From contig NZ_JBNPXV010000001.1 of the NCBI RefSeq assembly GCF_050433125.1, positions 696,350-760,349 of the forward strand: a stretch of 64,000 bases of DNA, read 5' to 3'. Under the pieces are notes generated by a model. It was not told where the DNA came from. It did not search any database and was given only the letters and a program-made list of their open reading frames with translations. A program made the translations under genes and the position numbers. Positions 35,464 through 44,184 of the stretch are shown here, one piece after another (the stretch's first letter is position 1; each line of letters opens with the position of its first letter). The DNA is from Roseimarinus sediminis. GTDB taxonomy: Bacteria; Bacteroidota; Bacteroidia; Bacteroidales; Prolixibacteraceae.

Positions 35464-37860
35464 ATGGAAGAGAAAACAAAAATAGATAACAGCCAAAAGC
35501 TTCCCTTTGAGCGGGATTTACTTGATCGGATCATTGCAGAAAAAGGGAAGGCCAAAAATGCGCTGATCCCGATTCTGCAGGCCATTCAGCATGAATACAA
35601 TTACCTGCCCGAAGCTGCTTTGCGCTACGTATGCGAAAAAACCGATATTACACCGGCACAACTGGTGGGTGTGGCAGGTTTCTACCATCAGTTCCGTCTC
35701 GAGCCGGCAGGCGAACACATCATCAAAGTGTGTGTGGGTACGGCCTGTCACGTAAAAGGTGCCGGCCGCGTGCACGATGCCTTCCTTCGTGATCTGAAAA
35801 TTGAAAAAGGAAAAACCACCGATAAAAGCGGAAAATACACGGTGTCGGAAGTGAGCTGTCTGGGATGCTGCACACTGGCTCCTGTTGTACAAATCGACGA
35901 TGTTACCTATGGACATGTTCAGCCTGACCAGATCAATCAGGTGCTTAACGACTATCAGCTTCAGAAGAATAAAAAAGGCAGTAAGCTTTTTCGTACCCCC
36001 GATGGCAAAGAAATCAAGGGAGAAATACGCATAGGCCTTGGCTCGTGTTGCCAGGCCAGTGGCAGTGCTGAAATTCAGAAAGCCGTTGAAGAAGTAGTTG
36101 GCCGTGAGCAGATCAGTGTAAAACTAAAACACGTGGGCTGTGTGGGCATGTGTCATCAGGTCCCGCTGGTTGAGATTGTTCCCAACAATCAACAGCCCAT
36201 TTTGTATGCCAAAGTAAAACCCGAAGATGTAAAGGGCATTGTTGAAAAGCACTTTGAACCGCCCGGCTTCTGGTCGAAAATAAAGAAACGGCTGAACCAG
36301 GTGGTCGACAAGGTTCAAACCGACGACCACTGGGAAGGTATCGAGCGCTACTCCATCGACATCAGGGAGAAGCAGGTCGCTTCATTTTTGGGGAAACAGA
36401 TTCCTATCGCCACCGAATTCAGGGGAATCATCAATCCAATCGACATCGACGAATACATCAGCTATGGCGGTTTTGCCGGACTCCGAAAGGCCCTGAAGAT
36501 GAAACCCGAAGAAGTGATCGCCGAAGTGAAAGCCAGTGGTTTACGCGGCAGGGGTGGGGCCGGATTTCCGGCCGGCATCAAATGGGAAACCATGGCTGCC
36601 CAAAAATCGGCCATTAAATACATCATCTGTAACGGCGACGAAGGTGATCCGGGAGCTTTCATGGATCGTATGATTCTTGAATCGTATCCCTACCGTGTAA
36701 TCGAAGGCATGCTCATTGCAGCCTATGCCACAGGTGCCACCGAAGGTCATTTTTACATTCGTGCCGAATATCCGCTGGCTGTAAAACGCATTCGCGAAGC
36801 CCTTGAAATATGCAAGGAAAAAGGAATCCTTGAGGACAATGGCGCTCTCAACCTGAGTCTCAACCTTAACCTTAATCTCAACCTCAGCCTCAAAATCTAC
36901 GAGGGTGCCGGCGCCTTTGTATGCGGCGAAGAAACAGCGCTGATGGAGTCGATGGAAGGCCGTCGCGGTTTCCCGCATATCAAGCCACCTTTCCCGGCTG
37001 AAAAGGGTTTGTTCGGACAACCTACCCTGATTAACAATACCGAAACCTTTGCACAAATACCTTACATTCTGCGCAAGGGGGCCGATAAATTTAGTTCAAT
37101 AGGAAGCGACAACAGCAAAGGCACCAAGGTTTTCGCACTGGCAGGCAAAATTGCCCGAGGTGGCTTGATCGAGGTACCCATGGGCATTACCATCCGCGAA
37201 ATAGTGGACGAAATTGGTGGCGGCGTAGCCAATGGCAAAAAGCTGAAAGCCGTGCAGATTGGTGGTCCGTCGGGTGGCTGTGTTCCCCACTGGATGGCCG
37301 ATACGCCCATCGATTTTCAAAGTTTGAGCGAGGTGGGCGCCATGATGGGATCGGGCGGCCTGGTGGTGCTCGACGAAACCGACTGCATGGTCGATATCGC
37401 CCGCTACTTCCTGTCGTTCACGCAGGATGAAAGCTGTGGTAAGTGCACCTTTTGCCGCATTGGTACCAAGCGCATGCTTAATATTTTAACAAAAATAACG
37501 CAGGGCAAGGGGCAAATGGAAGATCTTGCCGAACTGGAAAAAATTGCCTTATGGACCGAACGTGGAAGTCTCTGTAATCTGGGAAAAACAGCTCCCAACC
37601 CCATTACCAGTACACTGAAGTATTTCAGGGACGAATACCTTGCACACATCAACGGAGTATGCCCCACCGGAAAATGCGAGGCACTGATCAGCTATACGGT
37701 TAATGACAACTGCATTGGCTGTACCCTCTGTGTACAAAAGTGCCCCGTCGATGCCATTCCATTTACGCCGCACGAAAAGCACAGCATCAACCAGGATTTG
37801 TGCATCAAGTGTGACAGTTGTGTTCAGGTATGCCCGGTGGATGCAATAGACGTAGATTGA
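35464..37860 (+). CDS. NuoE-NuoF fusion, NADH-oxidising flavo-Fe-S subunit
   Basis: 798 aa joining modules found separately in complex I and HydABC hydrogenases. Residues 1-165: NuoE-type [2Fe-2S] thioredoxin-like domain (C90-x4-C95, C132-x3-C136). Residues 185-255: a second such domain (C195/C196, C226-x3-C230). Residues about 310-700: NuoF core with the FMN/NADH loops GLRGRGGAGFPAG and CNGDEGDPGAFMDR and the cluster ESCGKCTFCRIGT. C-terminus: two ferredoxin clusters (CIGCTLCVQKCP, CIKCDSCVQVCP). No hydrogenase or formate dehydrogenase subunit is nearby. Likely partner: the flavoprotein at 38.8 kb. A hexanucleotide repeat expands one strand near residue 462. Confidence 0.92.
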   Translation: MEEKTKIDNSQKLPFERDLLDRIIAEKGKAKNALIPILQAIQHEYNYLPEAALRYVCEKTDITPAQLVGVAGFYHQFRLEPAGEHIIKVCVGTACHVKGAGRVHDAFLRDLKIEKGKTTDKSGKYTVSEVSCLGCCTLAPVVQIDDVTYGHVQPDQINQVLNDYQLQKNKKGSKLFRTPDGKEIKGEIRIGLGSCCQASGSAEIQKAVEEVVGREQISVKLKHVGCVGMCHQVPLVEIVPNNQQPILYAKVKPEDVKGIVEKHFEPPGFWSKIKKRLNQVVDKVQTDDHWEGIERYSIDIREKQVASFLGKQIPIATEFRGIINPIDIDEYISYGGFAGLRKALKMKPEEVIAEVKASGLRGRGGAGFPAGIKWETMAAQKSAIKYIICNGDEGDPGAFMDRMILESYPYRVIEGMLIAAYATGATEGHFYIRAEYPLAVKRIREALEICKEKGILEDNGALNLSLNLNLNLNLSLKIYEGAGAFVCGEETALMESMEGRRGFPHIKPPFPAEKGLFGQPTLINNTETFAQIPYILRKGADKFSSIGSDNSKGTKVFALAGKIARGGLIEVPMGITIREIVDEIGGGVANGKKLKAVQIGGPSGGCVPHWMADTPIDFQSLSEVGAMMGSGGLVVLDETDCMVDIARYFLSFTQDESCGKCTFCRIGTKRMLNILTKITQGKGQMEDLAELEKIALWTERGSLCNLGKTAPNPITSTLKYFRDEYLAHINGVCPTGKCEALISYTVNDNCIGCTLCVQKCPVDAIPFTPHEKHSINQDLCIKCDSCVQVCPVDAIDVD
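36847..36894 (+). repeat. Hexanucleotide repeat inside the NuoF-like coding region
   Basis: Eight consecutive in-frame hexamers related to CTCAAC (variants CTTAAC, CTTAAT, CTGAGT, CTCAGC, CTCAAA) encode an alternating Leu-Asn/Ser run just before the conserved YEGAGAFVCGEETAL. The unit is six bases, so copy-number change would keep the frame. Confidence 0.85.
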
Positions 37861-37920
37861 AAACAGCCTTAAATGCCTAAAGGGGACTTTGTAATAAAAT
37901 AATATTTGTATGGATTTTGT

Positions 37921-37928
37921 TACATTTG
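37921..37928 (+). promoter_or_regulatory. Probable -7 box of the VapBC-type operon
   Basis: TACATTTG matches TAnnTTTG and lies 13 nt before the antitoxin ATG. A -33 box at the right distance is not evident. Confidence 0.35.
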
Positions 37929-37941
37929 AAGAAAAATCGCG

Positions 37942-38175
37942 ATGCAAACTACAGCTGATTTTAATATCGATCAAATTATTCAGGCGATCAAGCAGCTGTC
38001 ACCGAGACAGTTAAGAATAGTGAAAAAAGTGGTTGATAATAGCTTGAAAACAGAAAAGGCACATGAATATTCAGAGCTAAAAAAGCTTGTTCTGGATGGT
38101 CCATTTATGTCCGATGAACAATATGAGAACTACATTGAGAACCGGAAAAAGATGAATAAATGGAGAAGCCTTTGA
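37942..38175 (+). CDS. Antitoxin of a VapC-type TA pair
   Basis: 77 aa, helical and charged. The N-terminal IIQAIKQLSPRQLRIVKKVV segment and the C-terminal MSDEQYENYIENRKKMNK resemble small Bacteroidota antitoxins that precede PIN toxins. No recognisable ribbon-helix-helix or AbrB motif, so the DNA-binding class is uncertain. Its end overlaps the toxin start by 16 bases. Confidence 0.72.
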   Translation: MQTTADFNIDQIIQAIKQLSPRQLRIVKKVVDNSLKTEKAHEYSELKKLVLDGPFMSDEQYENYIENRKKMNKWRSL

Positions 38176-38555
38176 TCTGTCTTGATACCTCTGTAATAAT
38201 CGAATTCTACAGAAAGACCGATAAATCAAAAAGCTTCTTCTTCCGACTGACGGAGAAGTACGATCGTTTTGCCATTTCTTCAATTACAGAGTTTGAGATT
38301 TTTGTTGGAAGTAAACCCGATCAGGATGATTATTGGGATCGCCTCTTTTCATCAATGGAAAAACTCTCCTTCGATTCTCAATCGAATAAAATTGCCATTC
38401 AAATTGATAGAAAACTTAAAAAAATCAGCAAGCAAATCGATATTCCCGATTTGATGATTGCTGCATGTGCAATGGCTAATGATGCAACGATTGCCACATT
38501 GAATGAAAAGCATTTTTCACGGATAGAAGGATTACGATTGATCACTCCTGAATAA
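38160..38555 (+). CDS. vapC: VapC-type PIN-domain ribonuclease toxin
   Basis: 131 aa. PIN domains are Mg-dependent RNases that typically cut tRNA or rRNA. The acidic site is visible as D9 (ICLDTSVIIEFY), E44 (SSITEFEIFVG) and D97 (IDIPDLMIAACA). The fourth position, in the TLNEKHF segment, is Asn-115 where many members have Asp. Length is normal. The module separates two genes that otherwise look like partners (the NuoE-NuoF fusion and the GltD-like flavoprotein), suggesting insertion between them. Confidence 0.88.
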   Translation: MEKPLICLDTSVIIEFYRKTDKSKSFFFRLTEKYDRFAISSITEFEIFVGSKPDQDDYWDRLFSSMEKLSFDSQSNKIAIQIDRKLKKISKQIDIPDLMIAACAMANDATIATLNEKHFSRIEGLRLITPE

Positions 38556-38762
38556 ATGGCTATAGCCAGAATGGGATAACGGATTTTGATTATGATAGGA
38601 TCGGGAGTATCTATCCTTGGTTTCCAGAAGATTATAAAATTACTACTTCATCAACGTTGATTCAATTTTAAGAATACACAGGAACCACGGAGTAATAATA
38701 AATCGCTGTGGTAAAAATAATCGGTGTTCTATAGCTGTTAACATCAGTTTAACGCGTACATA

Positions 38763-38794
38763 TTTGATCGCGTTTAAATTAATGGTTAGGTTTG
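38763..38794 (+). promoter_or_regulatory. Consensus Bacteroidota promoter for the ferredoxin/GltD-like gene
   Basis: TTTG (38763-38766), 20 nt, then TAGGTTTG (38787-38794) match both -33 and -7 boxes exactly. The predicted start lies about 15-20 nt before the ATG at 38817. Confidence 0.75.
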
Positions 38795-38816
38795 TCTTTG
38801 CAACCAATAACAACCA

Positions 38817-40355
38817 ATGATCAAGCTTAAAATCAACCATGCCGAAATAGAAGTTCCGGCAGGCACCACCCTCCTCAAGGCAGCCGAAAAACTGGGCTTC
38901 GAGATTCCCACCATGTGTCACAACGACGAAGTGGAGCATTTCACCTCGTGCATGATCTGTCTGGTAAAAAATAACCTGAACGGGAAGCTGCTTCCGTCGT
39001 GCTCGGTGAAAGCCGAAGAGGGGATGGATATTACCACCCTTAATGATGAAATCAGTGAGGCGCGTCAAACAGCGCTTGAACTGCTGCTCTCCGATCATGT
39101 GGGCGACTGCGAGGCGCCCTGTACCATGGCCTGCCCTGCACACATGGATATTCCCACCATGAACCGCCTGCTGGCTGCCGGTCAGTTTAATGAAGCTTTG
39201 AAAGTGGTGAAGCAAAACATTGCGCTTCCATCGGTGCTGGGGCAGATTTGCCCGGCGCCCTGCGAAGGAGTTTGCCGCCGCAAGCCCATCGATGGCGCGG
39301 TATCGATTTGCCTCTTGAAACGCTATGCCGGCGATTTTGGTGAATTGGATGAAAAACCTGCACCTGCAAGCGGCAAAAAAGTAGCCATTATCGGAGCTGG
39401 CCCGGCCGGACTGGCTGCAGCCTATCATCTTCAGCTAAACGGAATTCAATGCACTGTTTTCGAAAAAACAGACAAAGCCGGAGGCATTATACTGAATGAT
39501 GTTGAAAACGGAAAATTAAACCCGGAGTCATTAGAAAAAGAGTCATTAGTCATTGGTCAATTGGGCGCTGAATTCAAGTTGAATACTACAATTAAAAAGA
39601 ATGAATTCAAAAAGCTTCAGGAAGATTTTGATGCTGTACTGATTGCCTCGGGTGAGTTGTCGGAAGAACAAAAAAGCTGGGGTATTAGTACAAACGAAAA
39701 GGGCTTTGAAGCACAGTCACAAACTTATCAGACAGAAAATCCAAAAATATTTGTAGCCGGCAGTGCCCTGAAACCAGCCAAACTGGTCATCCGGTTACTG
39801 GCGCAGGGCAAAGAAGCCGCTGCAAGCATTCATCAGTTTCTAAACCATCGTAAAGTAGTAGGACAGCCCCTGAAGTTCAATTCCAAATTCGGAAAGCTGG
39901 TAATGGAAGAATATGCCCACTACCTGAAAGAAGCAAACGATCTTCATCGAATAGAACCGGCTCAGGGAATCAAAACCGGACTGAGTGAGGAAGAAGTGAA
40001 AGCCGAAGCAGCCCGCTGTATGCACTGCGACTGCCGCAAAATCAGCAGCTGCAAACTGCGCGATTATTCCGATGAATATGCTGCTGTTCAGAAACGCTTT
40101 TACTACGACGAACGCAAACCGGTACGTAAGCAATTTCATTCAGCTATTGTGTATGAGCCCGAAAAGTGCATCAAATGTGGTATTTGTGTTCGCCTTACCG
40201 AGAAGTACCGCGAAGAATTTGGCTTTACCTATATTGGCCGCGGTTTTGATGTGGAAATCGGCATTCCTTTTAATGAAAATCTGGATGAAGGTTTGAAAAA
40301 AGTAGCTGAAAAAGTGGCCGATGCCTGCCCAACGGGGGCGCTGGCCAGGAAGTAG
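38817..40355 (+). CDS. Ferredoxin / GltD-like flavoprotein lacking the NAD(P)H Rossmann domain
   Basis: 512 aa. Residues 1-80: NuoG-type [2Fe-2S] ferredoxin (C34, C45, C48, C62). Residues about 95-160: GltD-like Fe-S region (CEAPCTMACPAHMDIP, CPAPCEGVCRR). From 188: FAD-binding VAIIGAGPAGLAAAYHL. In GltD the FAD part is split by an NADPH Rossmann domain; here AVLIASGE is followed within about 30 residues by KIFVAGSAL, so that domain is missing. The C-terminus adds CDCRKISSC and a CIKCGIC...CPTGAL cluster. It probably receives electrons from the NuoE-NuoF protein rather than from a nucleotide. It has its own consensus promoter. Confidence 0.88.
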   Translation: MIKLKINHAEIEVPAGTTLLKAAEKLGFEIPTMCHNDEVEHFTSCMICLVKNNLNGKLLPSCSVKAEEGMDITTLNDEISEARQTALELLLSDHVGDCEAPCTMACPAHMDIPTMNRLLAAGQFNEALKVVKQNIALPSVLGQICPAPCEGVCRRKPIDGAVSICLLKRYAGDFGELDEKPAPASGKKVAIIGAGPAGLAAAYHLQLNGIQCTVFEKTDKAGGIILNDVENGKLNPESLEKESLVIGQLGAEFKLNTTIKKNEFKKLQEDFDAVLIASGELSEEQKSWGISTNEKGFEAQSQTYQTENPKIFVAGSALKPAKLVIRLLAQGKEAAASIHQFLNHRKVVGQPLKFNSKFGKLVMEEYAHYLKEANDLHRIEPAQGIKTGLSEEEVKAEAARCMHCDCRKISSCKLRDYSDEYAAVQKRFYYDERKPVRKQFHSAIVYEPEKCIKCGICVRLTEKYREEFGFTYIGRGFDVEIGIPFNENLDEGLKKVAEKVADACPTGALARK

Positions 40356-40365
40356 CGATCATGGT

Positions 40366-42210
40366 TTACCAGTAAATGACTTTATTGAATATGGCTTCGT
40401 CATTAATTTTGATCCTTACATAATAAGCACCCGGACTGAGCGCAGCAGGGCTCCAGCTCAATTCCTGTTTCCCGGCATCACGGTACTCGTTGATGAGTGT
40501 ATGAAGCAGCATACCGGCACTGTTATAAATATTCACTTCAAGCTGTGCAGGGGTCGAAAGTGCAAAGGAGATATTGATATTCTCTGAAAACGGATTGGGA
40601 TAGACTGAAATGTGTGGGGCCTTGTTACTGTTTATTTGTTTGACCGACGTTAGCGGATCTTCTACGCTGAAGTGGTGAGTTGCCGATGCTTGTTGCATGC
40701 TATCCTTAATTCCGGCTACAACGATGAATTCATGGTTTCCGGCTTCGCTGATCAAGATATCCCATTTATAAGGTGCTTCCATTAATCTGCCTGCCGACTC
40801 ACCATCCATCCAAAGTTCAAGATAAGAATAAGCATCGGCCGGCGAATCAGTCAGGGCCTCAATTGTATAGGTCGAATCGATTTGCAACAAAGGCCAACCT
40901 TCGGGATGAGCGAGTGACAGTCCGGGGAACAATTTCAGCATGCAATCAGTATTCCATTCGTTTTCGTTCAATGTCCGGTGCACTTCCTGATAAGCGGGTA
41001 AGCCTCCCACTTCTGTTTCGCTGTCGATAATTTGGCCTGTTCCCGAAAGCACGTCACTTATTATCCTTGCATCAATTTCATCGCGGTTCCAGGGAACGGC
41101 GCCTGCATTTTCAAGCAAATAATCCAGCACTTCGGAAGCAGGGATTACGCCAATATTTTCGTGCCAGGTTGGTTTGTCTGCCACAAGCTGGTAGTTTTTT
41201 CCTTTGTGTTCATTGTAATACAGAGCGGCATTTCTTTCGGTGGTGTTATCGTCCATAAAAACAGAACAGGGGCCACTGCCTACATTCAGTAATTTGAGTG
41301 AAGAAGAGGTGTTCGGGCCATGTTTTAAATAATTTCCGATCAGGGTCAATTGTCCCGTCTGATGCTCATAACCTTCCCATTCGCTGGTGTTAAGTACAAA
41401 GCCTATGGCGGCTGAACCCGGGTTGTAGATATAATTGTTTACAACTACTCCTCTTGCTCCGCCTTTGAACAAAGGATTTCGGTCCTTATTACACGAATAA
41501 ATATTGTTGAGGATGGCGATATTGGTAGCATTGTCATGAATTAAAGTACCTTTCGAATGTTCTCCTTTTATGTGGGTGGCATTGCTCAAAGCCTCGGCAA
41601 TAATGCAGTTGCTAATGGTCACATCGTGCGAAGTGTTCATGCGCCATTCATCGGGTGTTTCCCCTTTAAATCGGTCGCCCGATGCCGAACAATTTTCATC
41701 GACTGCCCAGCTAAACGAGCAATGGTCGATTACTACCTTGTAAGCTCCAATGGTCGAAAGTCCATCGGGTTCCCAGCTGCCTGTTTCATGCCCTTCACTT
41801 CCGGGGCGAATACGGATATGTTGCAGTATTACATCATGCGTTCTGATATTCAAACCACCGTTCACAAGTGTTATGCCCTTGCCCGGTGCGGTTTGCCCGG
41901 CAATGGTAATAAAGGGGTTTTTTATGCTGATGGTAGCGCCCTGCAGATCAATAACACCACCAACATCAAAAACAACAATGCGGGCACCTATTGTTTTAAC
42001 TGCCGATGAAAACGAACCGCTACCACTTGCATTCAGGTTGCTAACATGGATAATCCTTCCACCTCGGCCGCCAGGAGTATAGGCTGCCCATCCTTCGATA
42101 CCAATATTGGCAATGTTTTGGGCAGGCAATTCAATACTTGTTACTGCGAGCATGGAAAACAGCAGTAAGGAACAAAATACACTACAAAAGCCAGGAAACA
42201 GATTTTTCAT
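40366..42210 (-). CDS. Secreted pectate-lyase-like (PL1-type) protein with T9SS tail
   Basis: 614 aa. Signal peptide (FCSLLLFSMLAVTSIELPAQ), then a right-handed parallel beta-helix at about residues 35-400 with the PL1-like start AAYTPGGRGGRIIHVSNLNA, ITIAGQTAPGKGITLV and VVIDHCSFSWAVDENCS, the family's calcium/substrate region. A small Ig-like domain (about 450-525) and a T9SS type A sorting domain (VYPNPFSENINI ... LSPGAYYVRI) follow. The expected action is beta-elimination of pectin-type galacturonan. It ends ten bases from the convergent flavoprotein gene. Confidence 0.87.
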   Translation of the reverse strand: MKNLFPGFCSVFCSLLLFSMLAVTSIELPAQNIANIGIEGWAAYTPGGRGGRIIHVSNLNASGSGSFSSAVKTIGARIVVFDVGGVIDLQGATISIKNPFITIAGQTAPGKGITLVNGGLNIRTHDVILQHIRIRPGSEGHETGSWEPDGLSTIGAYKVVIDHCSFSWAVDENCSASGDRFKGETPDEWRMNTSHDVTISNCIIAEALSNATHIKGEHSKGTLIHDNATNIAILNNIYSCNKDRNPLFKGGARGVVVNNYIYNPGSAAIGFVLNTSEWEGYEHQTGQLTLIGNYLKHGPNTSSSLKLLNVGSGPCSVFMDDNTTERNAALYYNEHKGKNYQLVADKPTWHENIGVIPASEVLDYLLENAGAVPWNRDEIDARIISDVLSGTGQIIDSETEVGGLPAYQEVHRTLNENEWNTDCMLKLFPGLSLAHPEGWPLLQIDSTYTIEALTDSPADAYSYLELWMDGESAGRLMEAPYKWDILISEAGNHEFIVVAGIKDSMQQASATHHFSVEDPLTSVKQINSNKAPHISVYPNPFSENINISFALSTPAQLEVNIYNSAGMLLHTLINEYRDAGKQELSWSPAALSPGAYYVRIKINDEAIFNKVIYW

Positions 42211-42351
42211 AATAATTGCCGCTTGCTATTTCAGGTAAACCTAGCAACAAAAAAGAAGAATCCCGGCCTGTTATTAAAAATTGTGAGGAATTACAGAAAA
42301 AATTCTGTCCGGATCATTGTTTCCCAACACAAAAAAATGAAAAAGCTCAAG

Positions 42352-43287
42352 CTATACCTTGTCCTTATACCACTCATGTTTTCCACCCTGGGCATAGGGG
42401 TAGGTTTTTTCGAGCAGGGTGGCCATTTCCTCCTCGCTCATGGGGGTGAAGTTGCGGGTAATTTCAAGGTTGTGTCTGAAATGCTCCATGTTGTTCATGC
42501 CCGATATCAGCGATGATACCGGCAGGCTCATGGCAAAGCGCAAACTCTCTTCGATGGTGGCAATGCCTTCGTTTATAATGGCGCCCGATGCTGCTGATTT
42601 CATGCCAATGATACCGATATTTTTTTCTGTAAGAATAGGAATAATTTGCTGCGAAAAACTCAGGTAGTGATGGTCGAGTACGTTAATGGGCATTTGCACG
42701 GTTTCCCAGTCGAAGCCTTTATCGAGCATGGCTTTATGGATTTCGGGCCGGGTGTGTCCTGTAAAACCGATGTGGCGGACGACACCTTCCTCTTTTTTCT
42801 TCAACACATAGTCGAGCACGCCACTTGAATAAATTTTTTCCACGGCATCCATGCTTTCAATTTCGTGAAACTGCCACAGGTCAAGGTAATCGGTTTGCAG
42901 TCGTTTAAGGCTGGTTTCCAAATGCTCCTGTGCGGTTTTGGGATCGCGCCCGTGGTGCTTGGTCATTAAAATGGCTTTTTCACGATAACCGTCGCGCAGG
43001 GCTTTACCCATCAGTTCTTCGCTGCGGCCATTGTTGTAATGCCAGGCATTATCCAGGAAATTGACTCCCTGGTCGAGGGCTTCGCGGATCAGTTGAACCG
43101 AAACTTCATCGCTGATGTGCCGGTCACCAATGTGATGGCCACCCACTCCAATCAACGACACCAACATGCCGGTTTTGCCCAGCCTGCGGTAAGGGACTCC
43201 ATTTTGCATGATGGGCGAAGTCATGCCGGCCATCGACAGGGCAGCCATGGCCGCTGCGGTATTTCTTATAAATTCACGACGTTTCAT
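42352..43287 (-). CDS. Tat-exported aldo/keto reductase
   Basis: 311 aa. A twin-arginine-like leader (MKRREFIRNTAAAMAALSMA) precedes an aldo/keto reductase barrel. Catalytic residues fit the family: Asp and Tyr in NFLDNAWHYNNGRSEE, Lys in ILMTKHHGR and His in LWQFHEI. The NADPH-binding tail SSLISGMNNMEHFRHNL is present. Tat-exported members are common in Bacteroidota and act on unknown sugars or carbonyls. It lies 24 bases downstream of the universal stress protein gene on the same strand. Confidence 0.9.
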   Translation of the reverse strand: MKRREFIRNTAAAMAALSMAGMTSPIMQNGVPYRRLGKTGMLVSLIGVGGHHIGDRHISDEVSVQLIREALDQGVNFLDNAWHYNNGRSEELMGKALRDGYREKAILMTKHHGRDPKTAQEHLETSLKRLQTDYLDLWQFHEIESMDAVEKIYSSGVLDYVLKKKEEGVVRHIGFTGHTRPEIHKAMLDKGFDWETVQMPINVLDHHYLSFSQQIIPILTEKNIGIIGMKSAASGAIINEGIATIEESLRFAMSLPVSSLISGMNNMEHFRHNLEITRNFTPMSEEEMATLLEKTYPYAQGGKHEWYKDKV

Positions 43288-43311
43288 CCTGATTATTTTA
43301 AGTTGATATTG

Positions 43312-44184
43312 TTATTCTTTGCGTACTTCTTTTGCAATGAGCACCGGAATGCTTTTATCGTGGGCAATCATCCTTTCGGCAACACTTCCCAGTAACAATT
43401 CGCTGCCGCTGGTTTTTCCTTTGTGCCCGATAATCATTAAATCGACACTTTGAAAAACAGCATGGTTGTAGATGGTTTTTGAAACATGCTGATCCAGTTC
43501 GTTAATGTAAACGCAGTCTTCGGTTAATTTTAGTTTTTCTTTCAGGCGTGTATATTTCTTCTTTGCTTCTTTTTCGAGCATCTTATACAATTCGTCGGGT
43601 TCTTCATCAACAGGGAAGTAGCGTTTTCCAATTTTGATAATGTGTACCGGTATCAGTTCAGCATTGAGCATTTTAGCTGCTTCCCTGGCCACTCTTAATG
43701 TAGCTGTGGTATACGATGAAAAATCGATGGGAACCATGATCTTATGGATAGCACCCCTGGCGATGTCGGTAACAAAAAGCATGTTGGTATTGAGCAGGCG
43801 CACCAACTTGCCTGAAAATATTCCGGCACCATGCAAGGCCGATTTTTTACCCATCACCACCAGGTCGAAATCCTGTTCCTGTACCCACTCGATAAATTCA
43901 TCTACTTTACCACCTCCGTGCACGTGTACATTGGCAATTGCTTTGCATTCATCCAGACAGTCGGCAGCCTGTTCCCGAATTTCATCTTCAATGATCTTTT
44001 CAATGGGGTCGTTCAACTCGGGATACATGTCGTAAATTTCGTGCGGGAACTCCTCCACCTCAACAAAATGAATTAGAAGCACGCTTTCAAAGCCATAGCT
44101 TTCGTGTAGTTTTTTGATATAGTTTAAAAGGATGGCATCCATTTCGCTTAAGTCGAGCAATACCGCAATTTTAGAAAGTATCAT
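43312..44184 (-). CDS. Tandem UspA-domain universal stress protein
   Basis: 290 aa with two Usp folds (about 1-140 and 145-290). The second keeps the ATP-binding loop pattern G-x2-G-x9-GS (GHKGKTSGSELLLGSVAERM); the first has a weaker version (GKKSALHGAGIFSGKLVRLL). Its ATG overlaps the end of the BCCT transporter gene by four bases, so it is translationally coupled. Usp proteins paired with carriers are often thought to regulate transport in response to energy state; that is inference here. Confidence 0.92.
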   Translation of the reverse strand: MILSKIAVLLDLSEMDAILLNYIKKLHESYGFESVLLIHFVEVEEFPHEIYDMYPELNDPIEKIIEDEIREQAADCLDECKAIANVHVHGGGKVDEFIEWVQEQDFDLVVMGKKSALHGAGIFSGKLVRLLNTNMLFVTDIARGAIHKIMVPIDFSSYTTATLRVAREAAKMLNAELIPVHIIKIGKRYFPVDEEPDELYKMLEKEAKKKYTRLKEKLKLTEDCVYINELDQHVSKTIYNHAVFQSVDLMIIGHKGKTSGSELLLGSVAERMIAHDKSIPVLIAKEVRKE

